Part shown: positions 1 to 5,956 of the stretch, piece by piece
Layout of the letters: every line of letters starts with the position of its first letter
Numbering within the stretch: position 1 is the first letter of the stretch
Source: AEGEAN-183 sp964002385
GTDB taxonomy: Bacteria; Pseudomonadota; Gammaproteobacteria; Magnimaribacterales; Magnimaribacteraceae
Assembly (NCBI GenBank): GCA_964002385.1
Contig: CAXFFS010000075.1
Span: 1 to 6,449 of the forward strand
Direction of reading: 5' to 3'
Length of the DNA stretch: 6,449 nt
Program-made: the position numbers and the translations under genes
Notes under the pieces: model-generated
The model's database searches: none
Told to the model about the DNA's origin: nothing
Seen by the model: the letters and a program-made list of their open reading frames with translations, nothing else

Positions 1-1045
1 TTATACAGTAATCTCTTTTTCCTCCGCTGCCTTTGGAGTTTTTTGGGGTTATATAGCTGACAAATACGGTACTCGTTGGTTTGGGATAGTTGCAGCCATA
101 ATGATGTCTTTGTCTTTATTTTTATTGAGTAAACAAACTAATATTTACCATTTTTATGGCTTTTATTTTCTGTTTGGAGCTTTTGGAAATGCAATGGTAA
201 CAGCTCCTTTATTTGCTAATGTTGGTTTTTGGTTCCGCAAAAATCCTGGATTGGCTTTGGGAATCACTGCAGCTGGTGGAGCAGTAGGGCAGGGCTTAAT
301 TCCTTATTTTTCTGGAATAATCATTGAAAGTGATGGCTGGCAAGCTGCCTATTACTCTATGGCAATTATTTACCTATTAATAGCTATTCCTGCTGCACTA
401 TTTATCAGAGAATCACCTTGGCGTGAGCAGGCTAGAACTTCAGTAGAGAAAGAACCCAGAGACTTTCCTTTGTCTGAAAAAGAAGCCATTACTTGGCTTT
501 GTTCAGCTGTCATATTCTGCTGTATTTGTATGTCGGTTCCAATTGTGCATTTAGTTCCATTATTAACAGATGCTGAATTTACAATAGAGTTTGCAACCAG
601 CGTCTTAATGGTTCTAATGTTCTGTGGGGCTTTTGGAAGAATTTTAGGAGGAAAGTTAGGAGATGTGATTGGAGCTTTACCTGCCTATATACTCATGTCT
701 TTAGGTCAGACCATCTCTGTAATATGGTTTCCTTATGTAACTAATCCAATAGGACTTTATTTGTTAGCAGCTTTTTTTGGTTTTACCTATTCAGGCGTAA
801 TGTCTAGTATTTTAGTCACCACCAGAATGGTGGTGTCAGCAAAGTTTGCCGGCAGAGCAAACAGCTTAGGCTCTTTCTTTGGTTGGACAGGAATGGGAAT
901 GGGTGGTTTTTTTGGTGGATACTTTTATGACTTATATGGGGACTACTTCTGGTCATTTGCTTTTGCTTCTTTTATGGGAGTTATTAACTTACTAGTCTTG
1001 TTCAGATTCTTAGCCAGAATAAATAACAGAAAGGTAGCTATTTAA
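1..1045 (+). CDS. MFS transporter, monocarboxylate/OFA-like, 5'-partial
   Basis: This is the C-terminal 347 residues of an integral inner-membrane transporter of the major facilitator superfamily. The reading frame is open from base 2, so the ATG at 101 is internal and the true start lies upstream of the window. Codons at 47-82 encode GYIADKYGTRWF, the MFS motif A loop between membrane helices 2 and 3, so roughly the first 50-70 residues (helix 1 and part of helix 2) are missing. The segment reading GFWFRKNPGLALGI, followed by a small-residue helix and GWQAAYY, resembles helices 4-5 of the monocarboxylate/OFA (oxalate-formate antiporter-like) group. A second motif-A-like loop, GRILGGKLGDVIG, marks helices 8-9 of the second half. 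The hydrophobic segments and a short central loop of charged residues (about nt 410-485) fit a 12-helix protein. The family carries small organic acids, but the substrate here is unknown. It converges on the next gene and probably belongs to a different transcription unit. The MFS assignment is firm; the subfamily is tentative. Confidence 0.9.
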   Translation, partial: YTVISFSSAAFGVFWGYIADKYGTRWFGIVAAIMMSLSLFLLSKQTNIYHFYGFYFLFGAFGNAMVTAPLFANVGFWFRKNPGLALGITAAGGAVGQGLIPYFSGIIIESDGWQAAYYSMAIIYLLIAIPAALFIRESPWREQARTSVEKEPRDFPLSEKEAITWLCSAVIFCCICMSVPIVHLVPLLTDAEFTIEFATSVLMVLMFCGAFGRILGGKLGDVIGALPAYILMSLGQTISVIWFPYVTNPIGLYLLAAFFGFTYSGVMSSILVTTRMVVSAKFAGRANSLGSFFGWTGMGMGGFFGGYFYDLYGDYFWSFAFASFMGVINLLVLFRFLARINNRKVAI

Positions 1046-1051
1046 ATAGCT
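1036..1051. repeat. 16-bp perfect palindrome at the convergent gene ends
   Basis: The sequence AGCTATTTAAATAGCT is its own reverse complement. It straddles the TAA stop (1043-1045) of the plus-strand MFS gene and ends 6 bp before the stop of the minus-strand MFS gene. As RNA it could form a 6-bp stem with a TTAA loop on either strand. The position between two converging genes suits a bidirectional terminator. However, the stem is short and AT-rich, and no strong U-tract follows on either strand, so intrinsic termination is only a possibility. No better terminator is visible in this 11-bp gap. Confidence 0.3.
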
Positions 1052-1056
1052 TAGGG

Positions 1057-2334
1057 TTAATTAAAAGAAGAGCTTTCAAGTCTCTTCTTATCTTCTTTGT
1101 ACCTCTTTCCTGCTAGATAGTAGCAAGGAATTGAGGCTGCACTAATGAAAGTAAAAACTATCAAAGTCCAAGTATAAGGTTCACTGTAATTAATGGACTT
1201 CAAATAATCTACACATAGACCTCCTCCCAGAGATCCTATTGTCAAACCTATAAGATTTAAGGTAAGTATGTAAAAGGCCACAACAGTAGCTCGTATATTG
1301 CTAGGTACTAGTTCTTGAACTACAGAGAAAGTTGGACCAAAGAAACATCCTAGTTGAAAAAATCCAAGCACAACCCCAATCCAGAATATGACAGTATTAG
1401 GATCAACAAATCGGTAGTAGATAAAAACTGGGAAAGTAATTAAAGCCAGCCAAAAAAGAAACATGGGTCTACCTTGATTGGTTTTTTCTTGCCACCAGTC
1501 ACTTACCACACCACCAAACAAATTACCTGCCATCCCAGCTACGACTCCTATCCAACCTGTAATTTGAGCTATCTCAGAACGTTCAAACCCTCTTTCTTGG
1601 ACAAACCATAGTTGCTCAAAAACTGCAGCCCCAAGGACTATGTGGTAAAGAACCCCGGCAAGAATGGTAAATCTAAGGGCTGAAGAAGTCTTTAAAGCTT
1701 GTATTAAGGTATAAACAATTTTCTGAGTAGAAATATAAGAAAGCGATGGTTTATCTTCTTCATTTTGAGAACTTTTTCTGGGTCTTTCTTTAAAGAGCAA
1801 GGTGCTTAAACCAAGAAATAAACCAATTCCTCCTAAAAGGTAGAAACAGTTTCTCCATCCTAAAGATTCACCTAAATATCCAGCAATTAAAAGACTTATG
1901 CCAACACCTATTGGGACTCCCATATAATAGAATCCAGCTGCAAATCCCATTCTTTTTTCCGGAAATGAATCGGAAAGTAAGGACATGGAAGTAGGAGTTA
2001 AGATTGATTCACCTACTCCAATAAACATTCTAGGTATTGCCATTGTTACAAACCCCTTAGCATTACCAGTGAGAGCTGTAAAAACACTCCATAAAACTAC
2101 TCCAAATGCTATTAATTTAGGTCTATTAACTGTATCAGCTAATACCCCCATAAATAATCCCATTACTGAGTAAAAGGCTATGAAAGCAAGGCTTGTAAGA
2201 AATCCAAACTGAGTATCTGTAAGGCCTAAATCTGGAACTATAAAATTAGCAAAACTTGCTATCAACTGCCTATCTACAAAGTTAAGCATGTTTAATAGAG
2301 TTAGAAAGAAGAGTAATGGGTAGGCTTTTTTCAT
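1057..2334 (-). CDS. Spinster-like MFS transporter
   Basis: This gene encodes a complete 425-residue inner-membrane transporter of the major facilitator superfamily. The N-terminus runs straight into helix 1 and carries NFVDRQ (about residues 18-23), the signature seen in bacterial spinster-like and related MFS proteins. GVLADTVNRPK (about 63-73) is motif A, and RMFIGVGES (about 102-110) in helix 4 holds the conserved Arg and Glu of the spinster group. A charged cytoplasmic loop (about 182-205) separates the two six-helix halves, and a second motif-A-like loop, GGVVSDWW, follows helix 8. The length is normal for the family. An in-frame TAA lies directly before the ATG, so no longer start is possible; the leader shows no clear Shine-Dalgarno. 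It is the last gene of the minus-strand run, 19 bp after the serine hydrolase gene. Known relatives move lipids, sugars or organic acids, and the direction and substrate cannot be told here. Its place suggests uptake or efflux of the compound handled by the upstream enzymes. Confidence 0.92.
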   Translation of the reverse strand: MKKAYPLLFFLTLLNMLNFVDRQLIASFANFIVPDLGLTDTQFGFLTSLAFIAFYSVMGLFMGVLADTVNRPKLIAFGVVLWSVFTALTGNAKGFVTMAIPRMFIGVGESILTPTSMSLLSDSFPEKRMGFAAGFYYMGVPIGVGISLLIAGYLGESLGWRNCFYLLGGIGLFLGLSTLLFKERPRKSSQNEEDKPSLSYISTQKIVYTLIQALKTSSALRFTILAGVLYHIVLGAAVFEQLWFVQERGFERSEIAQITGWIGVVAGMAGNLFGGVVSDWWQEKTNQGRPMFLFWLALITFPVFIYYRFVDPNTVIFWIGVVLGFFQLGCFFGPTFSVVQELVPSNIRATVVAFYILTLNLIGLTIGSLGGGLCVDYLKSINYSEPYTWTLIVFTFISAASIPCYYLAGKRYKEDKKRLESSSFN

Positions 2335-2353
2335 TTAAAAGTATGTTTAATTT

Positions 2354-3481
2354 TTATAGGCAATCATATGTGGCGTTAATTAGCTCTACAGATCTACCAT
2401 CAGCATTAAAATTATCTAGCATTCTATTCATCACATATGAAACACCAATTTTATTTTCTGGATCTCCAAAGGCACAAGAACCACCATAGCCTGAATGACC
2501 AAAAGCACTTTCAACCGGCCCATAAATCACCTTGTGTTTGTTGAGAATAAAACCGACACCCCATCTAACTTGAACTGCTAAGACCAGATCTCTACCTTCA
2601 ATTTGCATTGTAGTCATTTGATTAACAGTATCATCTTTAAGAAGTTTTTTGCTGTTGTCTTCAGGAACTATCAAGCTATAGAATTTTGCAAGACCCCCTG
2701 CATTTCCTTGACCATTAGCCGACGGTATTTCTGCCTGTCTCCATGCTTTGGTATTGTGAATATCTAGAGTTCCTGCAGAGTTACGTTGAGATTTTTGTGC
2801 CTCTGTTAGTTCTATTTTCTGTTGCTCAGAATTTTCATTTCTAACGATATCAAAAGGTACTAACTCTGCCACACGATGATCTTCAGATTCAGGTAATCCG
2901 ATAAAGAAATCTATTTCATGCTGATCTCCTACTTCCTCTCTAAAATAGGTTCCCAAAGATTTACCGGTTACTCTCAAGATTAACTCTGAAGTTAACCAGC
3001 CAAATGTCATTGAATGATAACCAGAAGCTGTTCCAGGTTCCCAAATTGGAGTCATACCAGCTAATTTTTCTGCCATCAGATTTTGATTGTAATAATCATC
3101 AACTTTTCTGGTTTCAGGAGAACAAATTCCAGCCTGGTGTGACATAAGCATACCCACCGTAATATCTTCTTTTCCATTGTTAGAAAATTCGGGCCAATAG
3201 GTACTTACTTTTTCTTCATACTTAAGCAGACCCTTTTCCATTGCTAAAGCAATGCAAAAGGCTGCTACTCCTTTGGTAGTTGAGTAGACTGTAACCAAAT
3301 TATCTTTTTGCCATGGTTTGGTTCTATCTTCATCTTGAAAACCTCCCCATAAATCAACTAAAGGTTTGCCGTCTTTATATACCGCAAAGCAAGAACCGAT
3401 TTCTCGATCTTCTTGGTGCAATTTTTTAAAGGTTTCTTTGACTTTACTAAATTGTGGATCACATTCTCCATGAATCTCCAT
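2354..3481 (-). CDS. Serine hydrolase, beta-lactamase fold (class C/family VIII esterase-like)
   Basis: This gene encodes a 375-residue enzyme of the Beta-lactamase (PF00144) family. The nucleophile motif SxxK is STTK (Ser67, Lys70) in VYSTTKGV. The second catalytic element is YHS (Tyr155) in GYHSMTFGWL, the form seen in esterase-type members instead of the YxN of true class C beta-lactamases. HSGYGG (His329) stands where the KTG box would be. The flanking blocks LLSHQAGI (about 112-119) and WEPG (about 147-150) are also typical of the family. There is no N-terminal signal peptide, so the protein is probably cytoplasmic. It is therefore more likely to hydrolyse esters, lactones or amides of small metabolites than to protect the cell wall from antibiotics. 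The start is supported by AGGAG seven bases upstream, which overlaps the stop of the preceding gene. It sits third in the minus-strand run. The family call is firm; the substrate is unknown. Confidence 0.93.
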   Translation of the reverse strand: MEIHGECDPQFSKVKETFKKLHQEDREIGSCFAVYKDGKPLVDLWGGFQDEDRTKPWQKDNLVTVYSTTKGVAAFCIALAMEKGLLKYEEKVSTYWPEFSNNGKEDITVGMLMSHQAGICSPETRKVDDYYNQNLMAEKLAGMTPIWEPGTASGYHSMTFGWLTSELILRVTGKSLGTYFREEVGDQHEIDFFIGLPESEDHRVAELVPFDIVRNENSEQQKIELTEAQKSQRNSAGTLDIHNTKAWRQAEIPSANGQGNAGGLAKFYSLIVPEDNSKKLLKDDTVNQMTTMQIEGRDLVLAVQVRWGVGFILNKHKVIYGPVESAFGHSGYGGSCAFGDPENKIGVSYVMNRMLDNFNADGRSVELINATYDCL

Positions 3482-3487
3482 GTCTTA

Positions 3488-3492
3488 CTCCT
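3488..3492 (-). promoter_or_regulatory. Shine-Dalgarno AGGAG overlapping the upstream stop codon
   Basis: On the minus strand the sequence reads TAGGAGTAAGACATG. AGGAG lies six bases before the ATG of the serine hydrolase gene, and its first two bases are the last two of the TAG stop of the tandem isomerase gene. This fixes the start at 3481 and suggests that translation of the two genes is coupled. It is the only clear ribosome binding site within the minus-strand run. Confidence 0.75.
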
Positions 3493-4822
3493 ATTTATTT
3501 AGACGTTTAATTATTTCTTCTTCGATTAACCAAATTCTATCTTGACCCCAAGTCGTAAAAGTTTTGTCCCCATCAACTAATCTGAAAGAGGGGACTCCCC
3601 AAGAATCACCCTCATACATAATTAATCTATTTTTTTCTAACTCATCCTTCCAGTCATCGGTATCCAGGTACTTCTGCGCTTCCGTCCAGTCTAATTCTAA
3701 ATCCTCTATTAATACCTTTAAATAGGAATTTATCCCTATATCTTCTGCTTTTCTGAAAGAAGAAATCATTAGTCTACAAATGTACTCAAATCCTTTGCCT
3801 TGTTGATTAATCCAAGGAAAAAGTGAATAAGCACGTTCAGCTGGTTTGCCTAAAGGGCTAATTACTTTACCAAATGGAACGCCATGCTTTTTAGCTTCCC
3901 TGGCAGTGTCTCTAAATATATATCTTGCTTTGTATGTAGGAATAGTCATATTTCTCATGAGCATGGGTAGAACAGGCTTTGTAATAATTTTTATAGGGTA
4001 GTTTGATTGTAATAGTTTAATTCTTTCTAGTGATATTGAGGTATAAGGACTATTCAAAGAAGGGTAAAACTCTAATTCAATATTAGAGTGATTAGGGATA
4101 TCGCTTGTGTTTGTTTTTTTTCTTTCAGAGACGTAGTTTGTGTCTACATTTCTCTTTAAACCTAAATCTTTTAATCTGTGCTCTAAATGGTCAAGACGAT
4201 CCACACCCCAATACAGCTCTCCTTCGTAACTAAAGGTTGATCCCATATAAGCTTCTACCTCATCTCTTCTTTGTTCATTGCTAGAAATTGTGGTGTGTGT
4301 TGTCTGCTCTGACATAGTTTTATCATTAATTAAGGCTTTTAAAGCCGTCTCATTACCAGACCAAACAAGAGCACTGATTTCAGCTATACGAGTTATAAAT
4401 TCATCTCTTTCAAGACTACATAGAATTCTTTGAGCTAATGAAACAACTTGAGCATTTGGTAACTTATCACTTGGAAATTCAACACCATAGAAAGGAGCTA
4501 TTCTAATCGCATCCGTTAGACAATAATTTCGGTACATACTAGGTTCATGAACAGTTTTACTTGGAGGTTCATTTACAACCAAGGGTACAAGCTCTACAGA
4601 ATACTCAGATCTAAATTTATTTATTAATTGAGCCGTTATATGTGAATATGGGTCTAATAATTCGTGAAAATAAAATACTTCATGCGGTCTGCCTTCTTTT
4701 TTTCTAATTTTTTCTTGTTCTTCTCTTTTTCTTAAAACAATATCTGGGTCAGACCATTTCAAGAGAACTCTAGGCATAACATATCTAGAGATCATATTTC
4801 TAATACTTGATATTATCGACAT
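3491..4822 (-). CDS. Tandem DsbA/HCCA-isomerase (kappa-GST-like) protein with a degenerate N-terminal domain
   Basis: This 443-residue protein holds two thioredoxin-fold domains of the DsbA-like family that includes 2-hydroxychromene-2-carboxylate isomerase (HCCA isomerase) and kappa glutathione transferases. Domain 1 spans about residues 46-223 and domain 2 about 246-443, joined by a polar linker (about 224-245). Both follow the same plan: an opening strand (EVFYFHELLDPYS; LEFYPSLNSPYTS), a central YxxxDxxRxAxxxGVxF block (YCLTDAIRIAPFYGVEF; YIFRDTAREAKKHGVPF), and an end reading WGxDRxxxxE (WGVDRLDHLE; WGQDRIWLIE). Domain 2 keeps the SPY serine that matches the active-site Ser of HCCA isomerase and the cis-proline in WGVPSF. 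Domain 1 has DPY and GSTF at those places. Single-domain relatives have about 200 residues, so this is a duplication or fusion. Known members use glutathione to isomerise aromatic breakdown products. The first 45 residues are basic and not obviously a signal peptide. An in-frame TAA just upstream makes the ATG the first possible start; no Shine-Dalgarno is seen, and Met10 is an alternative. It follows the GST-like gene by 24 bp. Confidence 0.85.
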   Translation of the reverse strand: MSIISSIRNMISRYVMPRVLLKWSDPDIVLRKREEQEKIRKKEGRPHEVFYFHELLDPYSHITAQLINKFRSEYSVELVPLVVNEPPSKTVHEPSMYRNYCLTDAIRIAPFYGVEFPSDKLPNAQVVSLAQRILCSLERDEFITRIAEISALVWSGNETALKALINDKTMSEQTTHTTISSNEQRRDEVEAYMGSTFSYEGELYWGVDRLDHLEHRLKDLGLKRNVDTNYVSERKKTNTSDIPNHSNIELEFYPSLNSPYTSISLERIKLLQSNYPIKIITKPVLPMLMRNMTIPTYKARYIFRDTAREAKKHGVPFGKVISPLGKPAERAYSLFPWINQQGKGFEYICRLMISSFRKAEDIGINSYLKVLIEDLELDWTEAQKYLDTDDWKDELEKNRLIMYEGDSWGVPSFRLVDGDKTFTTWGQDRIWLIEEEIIKRLNK

Positions 4823-4852
4823 AAATTATTGAATTTAATAAAAAAATTATTG
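4823..4852. repeat. 9-bp direct repeat around the GST/isomerase gene junction
   Basis: AAATTATTG occurs at 4823-4831 and again at 4844-4852, with 12 bp between the copies. The repeat spans the 24-bp gap between the GST-like gene and the tandem isomerase gene, and the second copy includes the GST stop codon. The stretch is almost pure A and T, so chance or replication slippage is a sufficient explanation. Confidence 0.3.
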
Positions 4853-5872
4853 TAAAAACCTAAGACAGTTAGTTTCTGAAAGGATGCTTTCTAAGGCCTG
4901 GTTTCCTTTAAATGACTCAAACTTGCTCTTTAAAACTGCTAAAGACTTTACATGATACTTTTGCGGACCTCCAATAGAGTGTTTAAACTCTTTACCCTTT
5001 ATTATTACTGATAATTCTTCTTTTTTCTCCGACATTGATTTGGTTACCTCTGAAGTCCAAGGGAGAAATACTTCCCCTATCTCTTCTTTAAGTATAGGCA
5101 TTAAAGTATCAGAAAGAGAATCCCATGACTCATAGCTACCTTCATCTTTTGGCTTTAACATCCTATCTATCCATGGAAGTAAATTCGAATAATCTTTTTC
5201 TATAAATTTTCTTGGAGTAGGGTCTGTCCATGAGTTGTAGATCTGACCCCATAATCCGAAGTCAGCATAAGAAGGTTTATCTCCAAAAATGTATTTTCTT
5301 ACTTTCAAATGACTATTTAGTTTTGACAGCAAATTATGAAAAGAGTCAGTAATTTCTTTTTCCGTATTTTCATTAGAACCTATTACCCATAATCTATTAC
5401 TCATCCTTTCCTTAATAGTTTTCGCTATTTTATTTTTCATCAAAGTATTAACTACAGGTAAAAATTTAATGTAGAAGGGCAGATTGGTTTCAGCTATTCT
5501 TCTGCTGGCTGAATCCTGGTCTACTTCTGCTTTCCATCTGTAGTGAAACATGTGTTTATTTCCCCATTCATCAGAATATTCCTCTAGGAGAATGGAAATA
5601 AAATTTAGGACTTCATCATCAGGATTAGCTTTTGGTTCGATAAAGAGTTTTTCCATCTTGTCCATAATGGGAGTCGAATCTTGTATGCCTTCTTTCTCAG
5701 GTGTCACCACTAGAGGCACGATAGGCAATTTGGCATATTTTTGAAATTCATCTGCTGTGGAAGGACTTCGCACAACCCATTTATGGGGTATATTCTTATA
5801 ACGAAAATAAGACCGAGTCTTTACAGAATAAGGAGACAATTCTGCACCAAAGATTTTGTATTTTTCAGACAT
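4847..5872 (-). CDS. Glutathione S-transferase-like protein with extended C-terminus
   Basis: This gene encodes a 341-residue cytosolic GST-fold protein. Residues about 5-75 form the thioredoxin-like domain: ELSPYSVKTRSYF carries the SPYS loop (Ser13, Ser16) where GSTs hold the residue that activates glutathione, LPIVPLV contains the cis-proline (Pro53), and QDSTPIMDKME is the glutathione gamma-Glu contact loop, with Asp-Ser in place of the usual Glu-Ser. The helical domain follows, with KHMFHYRW (about 106-113) and the N-capping box DKPSYADFGLWGQ (about 198-210, Ser201 and Asp204), a strong GST C-domain mark. About 95 residues beyond this (from about 245) are not part of a standard 200-230-residue GST and end in a second charged, helical-looking segment. 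Glutathione binding is likely; the reaction (conjugation, isomerisation, dehalogenation, ether cleavage) is not readable. It is the first gene of the minus-strand run and is divergent from the oxygenase gene. An in-frame TGA three codons upstream excludes a longer start. No clear Shine-Dalgarno is present. Confidence 0.85.
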   Translation of the reverse strand: MSEKYKIFGAELSPYSVKTRSYFRYKNIPHKWVVRSPSTADEFQKYAKLPIVPLVVTPEKEGIQDSTPIMDKMEKLFIEPKANPDDEVLNFISILLEEYSDEWGNKHMFHYRWKAEVDQDSASRRIAETNLPFYIKFLPVVNTLMKNKIAKTIKERMSNRLWVIGSNENTEKEITDSFHNLLSKLNSHLKVRKYIFGDKPSYADFGLWGQIYNSWTDPTPRKFIEKDYSNLLPWIDRMLKPKDEGSYESWDSLSDTLMPILKEEIGEVFLPWTSEVTKSMSEKKEELSVIIKGKEFKHSIGGPQKYHVKSLAVLKSKFESFKGNQALESILSETNCLRFLQ

Positions 5873-5886
5873 GAGATTTCATTAAG

Positions 5887-5927
5887 AATATAATTGAACA
5901 TAATAACCAGTTTGACTCATTAAACAA
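5887..5927 (-). promoter_or_regulatory. Candidate promoter of the minus-strand gene run
   Basis: Read on the minus strand, TTGTTT (5927-5922) and TATTAT (5905-5900) are separated by 16 bases and resemble sigma-70 -35 and -10 boxes; the -10 matches consensus at five of six bases, the -35 at only three. A second -10-like hexamer, TATATT, lies closer to the gene (5892-5887) but has no good -35. A promoter is expected somewhere in this 84-bp divergent region, because the GST-like gene has no co-directional neighbour upstream in the window. The exact boxes are uncertain in such AT-rich DNA. Confidence 0.35.
5910..5925. promoter_or_regulatory. Imperfect inverted repeat in the divergent promoter region, possible operator
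   Basis: GTTTGACTCATTAAAC has arms that pair at five of six positions around a four-base centre. It covers the -35 box proposed for the oxygenase gene and part of the -35 proposed for the opposite run, so a dimeric regulator bound here could control both. No regulator gene lies in the window and the repeat is short, so this is a weak candidate. Confidence 0.22.
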
Positions 5928-5939
5928 ATAAGACATAAT
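5912..5939 (+). promoter_or_regulatory. Candidate sigma-70 promoter of the carotenoid oxygenase gene
   Basis: TTGACT (5912-5917) and CATAAT (5934-5939), spaced by 16 bases, each match the sigma-70 consensus at five of six positions. This is the best promoter-like pair in the intergenic region. Transcription would begin near 5946, giving a very short leader of about ten bases that holds little beyond the ribosome binding site. Confidence 0.5.
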
Positions 5940-5947
5940 TCTTCCTT

Positions 5948-5952
5948 GGAGG
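5948..5952 (+). promoter_or_regulatory. Shine-Dalgarno GGAGG that fixes a GTG start
   Basis: GGAGG lies four bases before the GTG at 5957 (GGAGGAAAAGTG). An in-frame TAA at 5936-5938 lies seven codons before the GTG and no ATG falls between them, so GTG is the only reasonable start for the oxygenase gene. Confidence 0.8.
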
Positions 5953-5956
5953 AAAA

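Noticed and set aside
101..1045. The ATG at 101 as the start of a complete 314-aa transporter
   Set aside because: The same frame is open to base 2 and encodes MFS motif A (47-82) before this ATG, so the gene is cut by the window edge.
1985..2173. A 62-aa plus-strand open frame
   Set aside because: It lies wholly antisense within the spinster-like MFS gene, has no ribosome binding site and has no recognisable features.
2354..3481. An antibiotic-resistance beta-lactamase
   Set aside because: No signal peptide, YHS in place of YxN, and no KTG box; the neighbours are metabolic enzymes.
4823..4850. A T-run on the minus strand after the GST-like gene as an intrinsic terminator
   Set aside because: There are seven T residues but no GC-bearing hairpin before them, and the next gene follows within 24 bp in the same direction.
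5550..5744. A 64-aa plus-strand open frame
   Set aside because: It lies antisense within the conserved N-terminal half of the GST-like gene; low-complexity, chance reading.
5870..5882. An upstream ATG (minus strand, 5882-5880) as the GST start or a leader peptide
   Set aside because: It is out of frame with the GST-like gene and reaches a TGA after five codons, with no ribosome binding site; probably chance.
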